From Nocardioides zeae (GTDB lineage: Bacteria; Actinomycetota; Actinomycetes; Propionibacteriales; Nocardioidaceae), in the NCBI RefSeq assembly GCF_010686755.1, contig NZ_JAAGXA010000007.1, forward strand, positions 62,001 through 126,000: 64,000 nt of DNA. The letters are read 5' to 3'. The position numbers and the translations under genes were made by a program. Numbering within the stretch: the stretch's first letter is position 1; the number at the start of each line of letters is the position of its first letter. Below, piece after piece: positions 49,509-58,019 of this stretch. The notes under the pieces were generated by a model. The model did not search any database, was not told the origin of the DNA, and was given only the letters and a program-made list of their open reading frames with translations.

Positions 49509-50366
49509 GTGCCCGACACCACGAGCCCGTCCGACCCGTCCCCGCGGTCCACCCCCCAGCACGGCACCGACGATCCGCTGGTCGCCGCCCTCGCGGGCCT
49601 CGACGACCACCGGCTCGCCGAGCGGCTGGCGACGCTCGCGGGGGAGCGGCTCGTCGACCTGCGCACGACGGCCGTGGCCGAGTCGTGGGACACGACCGAC
49701 CTGAAGGACGCGGGCGACCGCGCCGCGCACGTGCTGCTGACCGGGCTGCTCGCCCGGCTGAGGCCGGGGGATGCCGTCCTCTCCGAGGAGGGGGCCGACG
49801 ACCCGGCCCGCCTCGACGCGGACCGGGTCTGGATCGTCGACCCCCTCGACGGCACCCGGGAGTTCGGCGAGCCGCCCCGCGACGACTGGGCGGTGCACGT
49901 GGCGCTCTGGGAGCGGGGCGCCGGCGCCCCGGGCGAGGTCGGCGACCTGACGGCCGGTGCCGTCGCCCAGGCCGCGCTCGGCGAGACCTGGAGCACCGCC
50001 GACGTGCCGGTGCCCCCGCCGTACGACGCGGGAGTGCCGCGCCTCGTCGTCAGCCGCAGCCGCCCGCCGGCGGTGAGCGACGTCGTCGCCGGCGCGATCG
50101 GCGCCCGGCTGGTGCCCATGGGCTCCGCGGGCGCGAAGGTGATGGCGGTCGTGCGGGGCGTGGCGGACGTCTACGTGCACGCCGGGGGCCAGTACGAGTG
50201 GGACTCCGCCGCGCCGGTCGCCGTCGCGCGGGCCGCGGGCCTCCACACGAGCCGGATCGACGGGTCGCCGCTGCGCTACAACGCCGCCGACGTCTACCTG
50301 CCCGACCTGGTCGTCTGCCGCACCGAGCTCGCCGACGCCGTGCTCGCGGCGATCGCGGCCGGCTGA
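49509..50366 (+). CDS. cysQ: 3'(2'),5'-bisphosphate nucleotidase (CysQ) / inositol monophosphatase family
   Basis: A 285-residue metal-dependent phosphatase. DLKDAGDRAAHVLL (64-77), LSEEG (91-95) and VDPLDGTREF (110-119) hold the metal ligands Glu93/Glu94, Asp111 and Asp114. YEWDSAAPVAVARAAG near the end holds the last Asp. The DGTREF form and size favour CysQ (PAP/PAPS phosphatase) over inositol phosphatase. It would clear the PAP released by the sulfotransferase at 45949. GTG start, leaderless by its -10. It lies between the exopolysaccharide and phosphate operons. Confidence 0.85.
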   Translation: MPDTTSPSDPSPRSTPQHGTDDPLVAALAGLDDHRLAERLATLAGERLVDLRTTAVAESWDTTDLKDAGDRAAHVLLTGLLARLRPGDAVLSEEGADDPARLDADRVWIVDPLDGTREFGEPPRDDWAVHVALWERGAGAPGEVGDLTAGAVAQAALGETWSTADVPVPPPYDAGVPRLVVSRSRPPAVSDVVAGAIGARLVPMGSAGAKVMAVVRGVADVYVHAGGQYEWDSAAPVAVARAAGLHTSRIDGSPLRYNAADVYLPDLVVCRTELADAVLAAIAAG

Positions 50367-50631
50367 GACCCGCCGGCCCGTCCAGACCGGTCCAGTCCGG
50401 GGACCGTCCGTCACGGGTGGGTCCTAGCCCGTCCGGGCCATGCCCGCACCACCCCTCCTGACCCCTCCCGGGGACCCGGGATAGCCCCGTCGGGCTGCTG
50501 TGCCGAGGGGCCGGTCGGCGTTGGTCCGACGTTCACCGGAAGCGGTCGGTCCGTTGGCGGACCGCCCCCAGATTTCCCGTCGGTCCGCGGCCGTCAGGTG
50601 GTCGCCCGCACCCGATGGGGGACACCCACCC
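50367..50631 (+). promoter_or_regulatory. Control region of the phosphate-uptake operon
   Basis: GTTCACCGGA (50531-50540) resembles one direct-repeat unit of the actinobacterial PHO box, but a well-matched second unit 11 bases on is not evident. A hairpin GGTCCG/CGGACC (50548-50563) follows. GGGGGA (about 50617-50622) is a possible ribosome-binding site for the GTG at 50632. The first 130 bases (50367-50500) show nothing recognisable except short GTCC repeats. Confidence 0.4.
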
Positions 50632-51642
50632 GTGACGACGGTTCCGACGCAGCACGACGAGGTCGAGGCGCTCCCGCGCGCGATCTCCCGACGCCCGACC
50701 GGCGCGGACCGGGTGTTCGTGCACGGTTTCCGGGCGATCGGGGCGACGGTGCTCGTCGTCACCGGCAGCATCGGGCTCTTCCTCGCCTGGCAGGCCGTGC
50801 CGACGCTGCGGCACTACGGGCTCTCGTTCTTCACCGAGGAGGCCTGGGCCCCCGAGCAGGGCACGGTCGGGATCGCCGGGATCCTCGTCGGCACGGTCTC
50901 CGTGGCGGGCGTCGCGCTGGTCATCGCGTTCCCGCTCGCCCTGCTGACGGCGCTGTTCATCTCCGAGTACGCCCCGCACTCGGTGCGTGCCACCCTCGTG
51001 TCGTTGGTCGACCTCATGGCGGCGGTACCGAGCATCGTGTACGGGCTCTGGGGCGCCCTGCTCGTGCAGCCGTACGCCGCGGAGATCGCCCGCTGGCTCC
51101 ACGGCACGCTCGGCTGGATCCCGCTCTTCGACGTCCCGAGCGCCGACCCGGACGCCGCGGTCTGGGACCAGACCCGCTACATCGCCAGCGCGTTCTGCGC
51201 CGCGATCGCGGTGGCGATGATGGTGCTGCCGATGTCGTGCGCGGTGATGCGCCAGGTCTTCAGCCAGACCCCGCAGGCGGAGAAGGAAGCCGCCCTCGCC
51301 CTGGGCGCCACGCGCTGGGGGATGGTGCGCACCGTCGTGCTGCCCTTCGGACGCGGCGGCATCGTCGGCGGCACCATGCTCGGCCTGGGTCGTGCGCTGG
51401 GCGAGACCATCGCGGTCTACCTGATCATCAGCCCCGCGTTCGACATCAAGCCGCACGTCCTCGAGGTCGGCACCAACACCGTGGCCGCGCTCATCGCCGC
51501 CCGCTTCGGCGACGCCAGCGCCGCCCAGCTCTCGGCCCTGCTCGCCGCCGGGTTCGCGCTGTTCCTCATCACGCTGGCGGTCAACACGCTCGCCGCGATC
51601 ATCGTCAACCGCAGCCGCTCGGGACAGGGGACGGACGCATGA
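50632..51642 (+). CDS. pstC: Phosphate ABC transporter permease PstC
   Basis: A 336-residue membrane protein with six main transmembrane segments. The permease signature EKEAALALGATRWGMVRTVVLP (split: EKEAALALGATRW, GMVRTVVLP) near 215-236 and GLGRALGETIAVYLII mark PstC. It forms the channel with PstA and is driven by PstB at the end of the operon. The N-terminal 30 residues are cytoplasmic. The last bases overlap the pstA ATG (ATGA). Family assignment is firm; being first in the operon without an upstream pstS is unusual. Confidence 0.93.
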   Translation: MTTVPTQHDEVEALPRAISRRPTGADRVFVHGFRAIGATVLVVTGSIGLFLAWQAVPTLRHYGLSFFTEEAWAPEQGTVGIAGILVGTVSVAGVALVIAFPLALLTALFISEYAPHSVRATLVSLVDLMAAVPSIVYGLWGALLVQPYAAEIARWLHGTLGWIPLFDVPSADPDAAVWDQTRYIASAFCAAIAVAMMVLPMSCAVMRQVFSQTPQAEKEAALALGATRWGMVRTVVLPFGRGGIVGGTMLGLGRALGETIAVYLIISPAFDIKPHVLEVGTNTVAALIAARFGDASAAQLSALLAAGFALFLITLAVNTLAAIIVNRSRSGQGTDA

Positions 51643-52784
51643 CCACGGCTCCCGAGCGCCCCGTCCTCGACGAGGCCCGCCACGCCGCCGTACCGCCGCG
51701 GACGGTGCTGCCCGTGACCGAACCGACCGCTCCGCCCCCCGTGCGCCGGACGGGCCTGGGGCGCGCGACCGCCGAGGAGCGCGTCGCCCGCGCGGGTGCG
51801 TGGGTCGCGGGCTTCGCCCTGGCCTGGCTGCTGACACAGCGGGTGCTGCCGCTGCCCTCCGTCGGCTGGCTGCTCGTGCTGTGGTTCGTGCTCGGCATGG
51901 GCCTCGTCGCCGTCACCACGGCCCTCGTCGGCGACCGCAACGAGGTTGCCGACCAGCTGGTGCGGTCCGCCGTGACGGTCGGTGCCCTCGTCGTCGGCGC
52001 GGCGCTCGTCAGCGTCATGGTCTTCACCCTGGCGAAGGGCTGGCGTCCGCTCCTGCACCTCAACTTCCTCACCGACGACATGGCGGGCATCGGCCCGCGG
52101 GACGCCTTCGACCGGGGCGGGATCCTCCACGCCGTCGCGGGCTCCCTCATCCAGCTGGGCATCGCGATCGCGATCACGGTGCCGCTCGGCATCGGCACCG
52201 CGGTGTTCATGACGGAGGTCGGCGGTCGGTTCGCCACCGTCGTGCGGACCGTCGTCGAGGCCATGACCGCGCTGCCCTCCATCGTGGCCGGGCTGTTCGT
52301 CTACACGGTGATGGTGGTCGCGCTCGGCTACCCCCGCTCCGGCCTGGCGGCCGGTCTGGCCATCGCCGTCATGATGCTGCCGATCATCGCCCGGGCCTCC
52401 GACGTCGTGCTCCGCGTCGTGCCGAGCGGGCTCCGCGAGGCGGGCCTGGCCCTGGGGGCCAGCCGCTGGCGCGTCGTCTGGCACGTCGTGCTGCCGACCG
52501 CCCGGCCCGGTCTGGCGACGGCCCTGATCCTCGGCGTCGCCCGAGGCGTCGGCGAGACCTCACCCGTGCTGCTCACGTCCGGCGCGGCGCCGTTCCTCAC
52601 GCTCGACCCGACGTCGGGGTTCATGAACTCCCTGCCGCTCTACGTCTTCAGCACCGTGCGCTCCGGCGAGCCCCAGGCCATCGCCCGCGGCTTCGCCGCC
52701 GCGAGCGTGCTGCTCGTGCTGGTGCTCGTGCTGTTCGTCACCGCCCGGCTCCTGGCCCGTGGCCCGCTCTCGAAGAGGTCCTGA
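51639..52784 (+). CDS. pstA: Phosphate ABC transporter permease PstA
   Basis: A 381-residue permease. After a Pro-rich cytoplasmic start (1-45) there are two or three extra membrane segments (about 50-125) before the six of the core domain. The permease signature LREAGLALGASRWRVVWHVVLPTA (split: LREAGLALGASRW, RVVWHVVLPTA) and ARGVGETSPVLLTSG identify PstA. The N-terminal extension makes it longer than many PstA proteins. ATG overlaps pstC; TGATG overlap with the next gene. It pairs with PstC. Confidence 0.93.
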   Translation: MTTAPERPVLDEARHAAVPPRTVLPVTEPTAPPPVRRTGLGRATAEERVARAGAWVAGFALAWLLTQRVLPLPSVGWLLVLWFVLGMGLVAVTTALVGDRNEVADQLVRSAVTVGALVVGAALVSVMVFTLAKGWRPLLHLNFLTDDMAGIGPRDAFDRGGILHAVAGSLIQLGIAIAITVPLGIGTAVFMTEVGGRFATVVRTVVEAMTALPSIVAGLFVYTVMVVALGYPRSGLAAGLAIAVMMLPIIARASDVVLRVVPSGLREAGLALGASRWRVVWHVVLPTARPGLATALILGVARGVGETSPVLLTSGAAPFLTLDPTSGFMNSLPLYVFSTVRSGEPQAIARGFAAASVLLVLVLVLFVTARLLARGPLSKRS

Positions 52785-54436
52785 TGCGACTCCCCGTCCC
52801 GCCCCGCCCCCGGCGCGCCGCCCGGTCGTCCCGGGTGCTCCGGCCCGCCGCCCTCGTCGCCACCCTCCTCCTGCTGCTGGGGACGACGTCCGGCAACGCG
52901 GCCGCCGCGCGCTCGGTCGTCTACGCCCAGATCGAGGGCACGGGGTCGACGTGGAGCCAGCTCATCGTCGAGCAGTGGATCGCCGACGTCGAGGCCACCG
53001 GCATGCGCGTCGCCTACACGGGCGGGGGCTCGTCCCTCGGCCGCAAGAACTTCGCCCAGGGCAGCACCGACTTCGCGATCTCGGAGATCCCCTACCAGGG
53101 GGTCGACGAGTTCGGCAACGCCGACACCGCGGGCAACCGGCAGTTCGCCTACCTGCCGATCGTCGCGGGCGGCACGGCCTTCACCTACCAGCTGAAGGTG
53201 GGCAACCAGCAGGTGCGCAACCTGCGGCTGTCGGGGGACACGATCGCCAAGATCTTCACCAACCAGATCACGAGCTGGGACGACCCGGCGATCAAGGCCG
53301 ACAACAACGGCCGCACGTTCCCCAAGATCCCCATCACGCCGGTCGTGCGCGCCGACGGCTCGGGCACCACGGCCCAGTTCACGGCGTGGCTGGCGGCGCG
53401 CCACGGCAGCACGTGGAAGTCCCTCTTCCCCCGGGGCACGCTGACGTCGTACTTCCCGAGGGAGGGACGCGCGATCGCCCAGGCCGGCTCCGACCAGGTG
53501 ATGAACACGGTCGCGAGCTCGTCGGGCAACGGCACGATCGGGTACGTCGAGTACTCCTACCCGGTCAACGAGGACTACCCGGTCGTCAAGGTGCTCAACG
53601 AGGGCGGGTACTACGTCGAACCGACCCAGTACAACGTCGCGGTGGCCCTGACCCAGGCCCGGATCAAGACCGAGGACCCGTCGGCGTCCGACTACCTGAC
53701 CCAGGACCTGCGGGGCGTCTACGCCGCGACGGACCCGCGGGCCTACCCCCTGTCGTCGTACTCCTACATGATCATCCCGGTCGGCGCCCAGGACCGGCGC
53801 ATGACGACCGCGAAGCGGCAGACGCTCGTCGACTTCATGTACTACTCGCTCTGCCAGGGCCAGACGAAGGCCGGTCCCTACGGCTACTCGCCGCTGCCGC
53901 TCAACCTCGTGCAGGCGGGCTTCACCCAGCTCGCCCGGCTCGGCACGGCCGACAGCGGCGTCGAGCTCGCCAACCGCGACGTACGGTCCTGCAACAACCC
54001 GACCTTCAACGGTCGCAACTTGAACGAGAACCGGCTCGCGACCGTCGCGCCGGCACCGGCGGCCTGCGACAGGCAGGGCGCGGGACCGTGCGGCACCGAC
54101 ACCGGCACCGGTGAGCCCTCCACCGACGACCCCGCCGCGGGCGGGAGCGGCGGGGCCGCCGGGGGAGGCGGTACGGCGACAGGCCCGGCCGGTGCCGGCA
54201 CCGGGACCGCCCCGGTGGCGGCCGACGTGCAGGTCGACCCGACGACCGGCCAACCGGTGGCCGCCGCGGCGACGGGCGGGGGAGCCGTCTTCGCGAACCC
54301 GCTCGAGCTGACCTCCGACCGGCCGGGGGACCGGGGACCGTTCGCCTGGGTGGTCGCCGCCGAGGTGCTGGCCCTCGTCTTCCTGCCCGCGATGATCACC
54401 GTCTGGCTTCGCCGCCGTCAGCAGGCCTCGCGATGA
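52784..54436 (+). CDS. PstS-like phosphate-binding protein with C-terminal membrane anchor
   Basis: A 550-residue protein with an N-terminal signal peptide (cleavage after NAAA near 41) and no lipobox. The PstS-type binding domain (about 45-370) has YTGGGSSLGRKNF, QGSTDFAISEIPYQG, and VVRADGSGTTAQFTAWLA, whose SGTT loop binds the phosphate. A Cys-containing Gly/Ala/Thr linker follows (about 415-515). The last 25 residues form a transmembrane helix with a basic end (FAWVVAAEVLALVFLP then RRRQQ). It is thus anchored by its C-terminus rather than by a lipid, which is unusual for PstS. Coupled to pstA. Confidence 0.85.
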   Translation: MRLPVPPRPRRAARSSRVLRPAALVATLLLLLGTTSGNAAAARSVVYAQIEGTGSTWSQLIVEQWIADVEATGMRVAYTGGGSSLGRKNFAQGSTDFAISEIPYQGVDEFGNADTAGNRQFAYLPIVAGGTAFTYQLKVGNQQVRNLRLSGDTIAKIFTNQITSWDDPAIKADNNGRTFPKIPITPVVRADGSGTTAQFTAWLAARHGSTWKSLFPRGTLTSYFPREGRAIAQAGSDQVMNTVASSSGNGTIGYVEYSYPVNEDYPVVKVLNEGGYYVEPTQYNVAVALTQARIKTEDPSASDYLTQDLRGVYAATDPRAYPLSSYSYMIIPVGAQDRRMTTAKRQTLVDFMYYSLCQGQTKAGPYGYSPLPLNLVQAGFTQLARLGTADSGVELANRDVRSCNNPTFNGRNLNENRLATVAPAPAACDRQGAGPCGTDTGTGEPSTDDPAAGGSGGAAGGGGTATGPAGAGTGTAPVAADVQVDPTTGQPVAAAATGGGAVFANPLELTSDRPGDRGPFAWVVAAEVLALVFLPAMITVWLRRRQQASR

Positions 54437-57012
54437 GGCGGCGGCTCGCGGCGGTCCGCGGTCGGGCGCTGGCCGGCCTGCTGCTCGCCGCGGCGGTGCT
54501 CGTCGGGCTGCCCTCCGCCGAGGTCCCGCCCGCCCAGGCGGCGCCGGCATCGGACGGCTTCGAGCAGACCCGCACGCTCGAGCGCACCTTCACCGAGGCG
54601 GACGGCACCCGCGAGGTGGTCGACAGCCGTGACGTCACCGTGACGGTCGACAAGACGCAACAGCTGCGCTCGCGCGAGCGGGTGCACGTCAGCTGGTCGG
54701 GCGCGCGCCCGAGCGGCGGCCGGGCGGCGGACCCCTACGGCGAGACGGGACTGGCGCAGGAGTACCCGGTCGTCGTCCTGCAGTGCCGGGGCCTCGACGA
54801 TCCCGACCTGCCCGCCGCGCAGCGGCTCTCCCGCGACACCTGCTGGACCTCGACCCGGGCCCAGCGCTCGCAGAGCCTGCCCGACCGCACCGCCGTGTGG
54901 CGCCACGACACCGCCGCCACCGAGGAGGAGCGGTCCGCGCGGGCGGGGACGGCGCCACTGGCGGACGCAGCGACCTGCCCCGCCGCCGACGGCTTCTCGA
55001 CCTGGGCGACCGGGTTCACCGCCGCGGACGGCGACCGGTTCGCCTCCTGCAGCGCCGAGTCGATGGCGCCCGAGGCGGCGGTCGACGGCGCGCTGCCGCC
55101 GGCCGAGGTCGCGGCCTTCACCGACGCCGACGGCCGCGGGTCGGTCGATCTCGAGGTGCGCACCGACGTCGAGAACGCCTCGCTCGGCTGCAACGCGACG
55201 ACCCCGTGCTCCATCGTCGTCATCCCGATCATGGGCCTGTCCTGCGACACCGATCCCGAGTGCCGACGCAGCGGTCGCTGGCTCGAGGGTTCCAGCAACT
55301 ACGCCGCCGAGGGTGTCGACCTCGCCGTCTCGCCCGCGCTGTGGTGGTCGGCGTCGAACTGGCAGCACCGGTTCTCCGTCCCGCTGACCTTCGGTCTCGC
55401 CCCCAACGTCTGCGACGTGCTCGACCCACGGGCGCCGGTCGGGTTCTACGGCTCCGAGCTGCTCGCGCAGGCCTCGCTGCAGTGGGCACCGGCCTACTGC
55501 CTCGAGGACGGGCGCTTCAAGTTCCAGCACAACCGGATGAGCGACGAGGCGGGCTTCGCCCTCATGGAGAGCGGCGAGGGCGCGGCGGCGCTCGTGTCCG
55601 GTCCGCACGACGCCCGGGGCACGACCACGACCGCCTTCGGGCCGACCGCCGTCACCGGGTTCGGCATCGCCTACGTCGTCGACCGGCCCGGCAACGCCGG
55701 ACCCGTCGAGGGTCTGCGGCTGAACGCGCGCCTCGTCGCGAAGCTGCTGACGCAGTCGTACGTCGCGTCCGACCTGGGGCGCGGACATCCCGGCATGGCG
55801 GACAACCCGACCTCGATCAACCAGGACCCCGAGTTCATCGCGCTCAACCCCGACCTCGATCAGATCGCGCGAGAGGCCGCGGCGACCGTGCTCTCGATCT
55901 CGGAGTCCTCAGACGTCATCGGCGCGCTGACGGCGTACGTCGCGGCCGACCCCGATGCAGCTGCCTTCGTGCGCGGCGAGCCGGACCCCTCGGGCATGCG
56001 GGTCAACCCCTCCTACGCTCGGATGGCCCTGCCCGTGCGGGACTTCCCGCTGCTCGACACCTACGTGCCGCCGAGCGAGCAGGACTGCCTCAAGGCCAAC
56101 CCGACCGTGTACTTCAACCAGGTCGCCGCGCCCGTCACGACGCTGCGGCGGGTGGCCGAGGCCGTGCTCGACGCCTGGCCCAACGTGCAGACGAAGTGCG
56201 AGCGGGCCTCGGCCAACGATCCGTGGAAGGTGGGGCGCGTCAACCGGCAGGGGCTCGGCACCCGGTTCATGCTCGGTATCGTCAGCCTCGGTGACGCCGC
56301 CCGCCTCGGGCTGTCCGTCGCCGAGCTCGAGACCCGGGACGGCACGTTCGTGGGACCGACGACGGAGGGGCTGACGAAGGCGGTCGCCCTGGCCCGGCCC
56401 GCCACCGACACCGTCGGCGTGGCGGAGGCCGGGGTCGCGCCGTACGTCGTCGACCAGGCGGAGGTGCGGCAGGCAGGCGACGCCTACCCGGGGACCCTCG
56501 TCGTGCACACGGTGGCCCGCACCCACGGGTTGTCGGCGGAGCAGGCCGAGGACGTCGCGCAGTTCCTCCGGGTGGCCACGACCGAGGGCCAGCGGCCCGG
56601 GCGCGGCAACGGGGCGCTGCCGGAGGGGTACCTGCCGATCGTCGACGCCGGCGCGACCGCTCCGCTCTGGCGCAGCGCGCAGCGCGCGGCCGAGCTGGTC
56701 GCCGCCCAGGAGGCACCGCCGGCCGCGCCCCCGGTCGCTCCCGGCGCCGGCGGGGGAGCCCCGTCGTTCCCCGCCGGGGGAGGCGTGGGCGCGCTGCCGG
56801 GCACCCTCCCGGCAGTGGACGCCCCTGCTGCTGGTGGCGGAGCGCCGCAGCCAGGTGCGCCGGCGACGGTCACCTCCGCCGCCACCGCGCCCGTGAGCTC
56901 GCCCTGGACGTCGAGCGCGCTGCTCCCCCTGCTGCTGGTCCTCACCCTCGTCGGTGCGCTCGGCGGGGCCGTCGGGCGGGTCCTCCTCGTCGTGCGGGGA
57001 GCCCGGTCGTGA
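54433..57012 (+). CDS. Large surface protein with binding-protein-like domain and C-terminal anchor
   Basis: An 859-residue protein with signal peptide (cleavage after AQAA near 37), many cysteines (for example LQCRG, DTCWT, GCNATTPC, SCDTDPEC), a Pro/Gly linker (about 765-825) and a C-terminal transmembrane helix ending in RGARS. The middle (about 290-560) has SPALWWSASNWQHRF, GFYGSELLAQASLQW and a segment TAVTGFGIAYVVDRP, TKAVALARP; order and style suggest a phosphate-type binding domain with a cysteine-rich insertion. There is no LPXTG motif. Coupled to the anchored PstS upstream and to the sortase-like gene downstream. Ligand unknown. Confidence 0.75.
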   Translation: MRRRLAAVRGRALAGLLLAAAVLVGLPSAEVPPAQAAPASDGFEQTRTLERTFTEADGTREVVDSRDVTVTVDKTQQLRSRERVHVSWSGARPSGGRAADPYGETGLAQEYPVVVLQCRGLDDPDLPAAQRLSRDTCWTSTRAQRSQSLPDRTAVWRHDTAATEEERSARAGTAPLADAATCPAADGFSTWATGFTAADGDRFASCSAESMAPEAAVDGALPPAEVAAFTDADGRGSVDLEVRTDVENASLGCNATTPCSIVVIPIMGLSCDTDPECRRSGRWLEGSSNYAAEGVDLAVSPALWWSASNWQHRFSVPLTFGLAPNVCDVLDPRAPVGFYGSELLAQASLQWAPAYCLEDGRFKFQHNRMSDEAGFALMESGEGAAALVSGPHDARGTTTTAFGPTAVTGFGIAYVVDRPGNAGPVEGLRLNARLVAKLLTQSYVASDLGRGHPGMADNPTSINQDPEFIALNPDLDQIAREAAATVLSISESSDVIGALTAYVAADPDAAAFVRGEPDPSGMRVNPSYARMALPVRDFPLLDTYVPPSEQDCLKANPTVYFNQVAAPVTTLRRVAEAVLDAWPNVQTKCERASANDPWKVGRVNRQGLGTRFMLGIVSLGDAARLGLSVAELETRDGTFVGPTTEGLTKAVALARPATDTVGVAEAGVAPYVVDQAEVRQAGDAYPGTLVVHTVARTHGLSAEQAEDVAQFLRVATTEGQRPGRGNGALPEGYLPIVDAGATAPLWRSAQRAAELVAAQEAPPAAPPVAPGAGGGAPSFPAGGGVGALPGTLPAVDAPAAGGGAPQPGAPATVTSAATAPVSSPWTSSALLPLLLVLTLVGALGGAVGRVLLVVRGARS

Positions 57013-57923
57013 GCGCCGACGTGGCGGATCGCGCCACCGAGGCGGCTCCGTCGGGCCCGACACGGCCAGCCGGACCGCCACGCACGCGGCTCGAGGTCGG
57101 CTCGTCCGCCGCGTTCACGCTCGCGCTGCTGAGCCTGACCCTGCTGCTCCACCTGATGGTGCTGTCCGGGGTCTCGCAGGCGCGGGAGCAGGCGGTCCTC
57201 TACGACGCCTTCCGTGCCGACGTGGCGGGCGGCTTCGTCCCCGTCGGGCCCACGGCCGAGGTCGGCTCGGCCGTCGCGCTGCTGACGATCCCCGCCATCG
57301 GCGTCGACGAGGTGGTCGTCGAGGGGAGCGCGTCGGGCGACCTGCGGGCAGGCCCGGGGCACCGTCGCGACACCGTGCTCCCGGGCCAGGTGGGCGTCAG
57401 CGTCGTGCAGGGCCGGGCCGTGACCTACGGCGGGCCCTTCGCCCGCCTCGACGAGCTCGCCGTGGGCGACGTGGTCGAGGTGGTCGGAGCCCAGGGCCGC
57501 CAGCGCCTCGCCGTCACGGGCCTCCGGCGCGCGGGCGACCCGCTGCCCGGTCCGCTCGCCGACGGCGAGGCCCGTCTGACGCTCGTCACCGCGGCGACCG
57601 ACACGTCCCTCGGTCCGTTCGGCACGGGAGAGGTGCTCTACGTCGACACCTCCACCGTGCCCGTGGACGGCGAGGGCTTCCCGGCGCCGGGCGGCGTGCC
57701 CGGCGCCGTACCCGCGGGGGAGAAGCCCCAGCACGTCGACACCGCGGCGCTGCCCCTGCTCGCCCTGCAGCTCGGCGGGCTCTGCGTCGCCGTCGTCGGC
57801 ATCGCCCTGCTCCGCCGCCGGGTCACGGGGGCCCTCGTGTGGGTCGTCAGCACCCCCGTCGTGCTCGCGCTCGCGTGGGCGACCGCCGACAGCGCGTCCC
57901 GGCTCCTCCCCAACCTCCTCTGA
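57009..57923 (+). CDS. Sortase-fold protein lacking the catalytic His, Cys and Arg
   Basis: A 304-residue protein with one N-terminal (about 34-54) and two C-terminal (about 247-267, 274-292) membrane helices. The outer domain follows the class E-like sortase pattern: GPGHRRDTVLPGQVG, then VVQGRAVTYGGPFARLDEL and GDVVEVV. Where active sortases have GHRTTYG there is GRAVTYG (Arg136 in place of His). Where they have TLxTC there is TLVTA (Ala195 in place of Cys191-195). The Arg position reads GEVLYV (Glu208). All three catalytic residues are gone, so transpeptidation is not expected. A structural or substrate-holding role is inferred. Confidence 0.8.
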   Translation: MSADVADRATEAAPSGPTRPAGPPRTRLEVGSSAAFTLALLSLTLLLHLMVLSGVSQAREQAVLYDAFRADVAGGFVPVGPTAEVGSAVALLTIPAIGVDEVVVEGSASGDLRAGPGHRRDTVLPGQVGVSVVQGRAVTYGGPFARLDELAVGDVVEVVGAQGRQRLAVTGLRRAGDPLPGPLADGEARLTLVTAATDTSLGPFGTGEVLYVDTSTVPVDGEGFPAPGGVPGAVPAGEKPQHVDTAALPLLALQLGGLCVAVVGIALLRRRVTGALVWVVSTPVVLALAWATADSASRLLPNLL

Positions 57924-58019
57924 CCCTTCCTCGCGCACCATCCGCTCCTCCCGCTCCACCCCACCCGAGAAGAACGCACCGCGATCGCGGTGCTCAGCAG
58001 ATGACAGGAGATCCACCCG

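Noticed and set aside
50531..50563. Confident PHO box
   Set aside because: Only one GTTCACC-like unit is present; the second 11-base repeat is not convincing. It is listed only as a weak candidate.
57009..57923. Active housekeeping sortase
   Set aside because: The His, Cys and Arg positions read Arg136, Ala195 and Glu208, and no LPXTG-type signal is seen on the neighbouring surface proteins.
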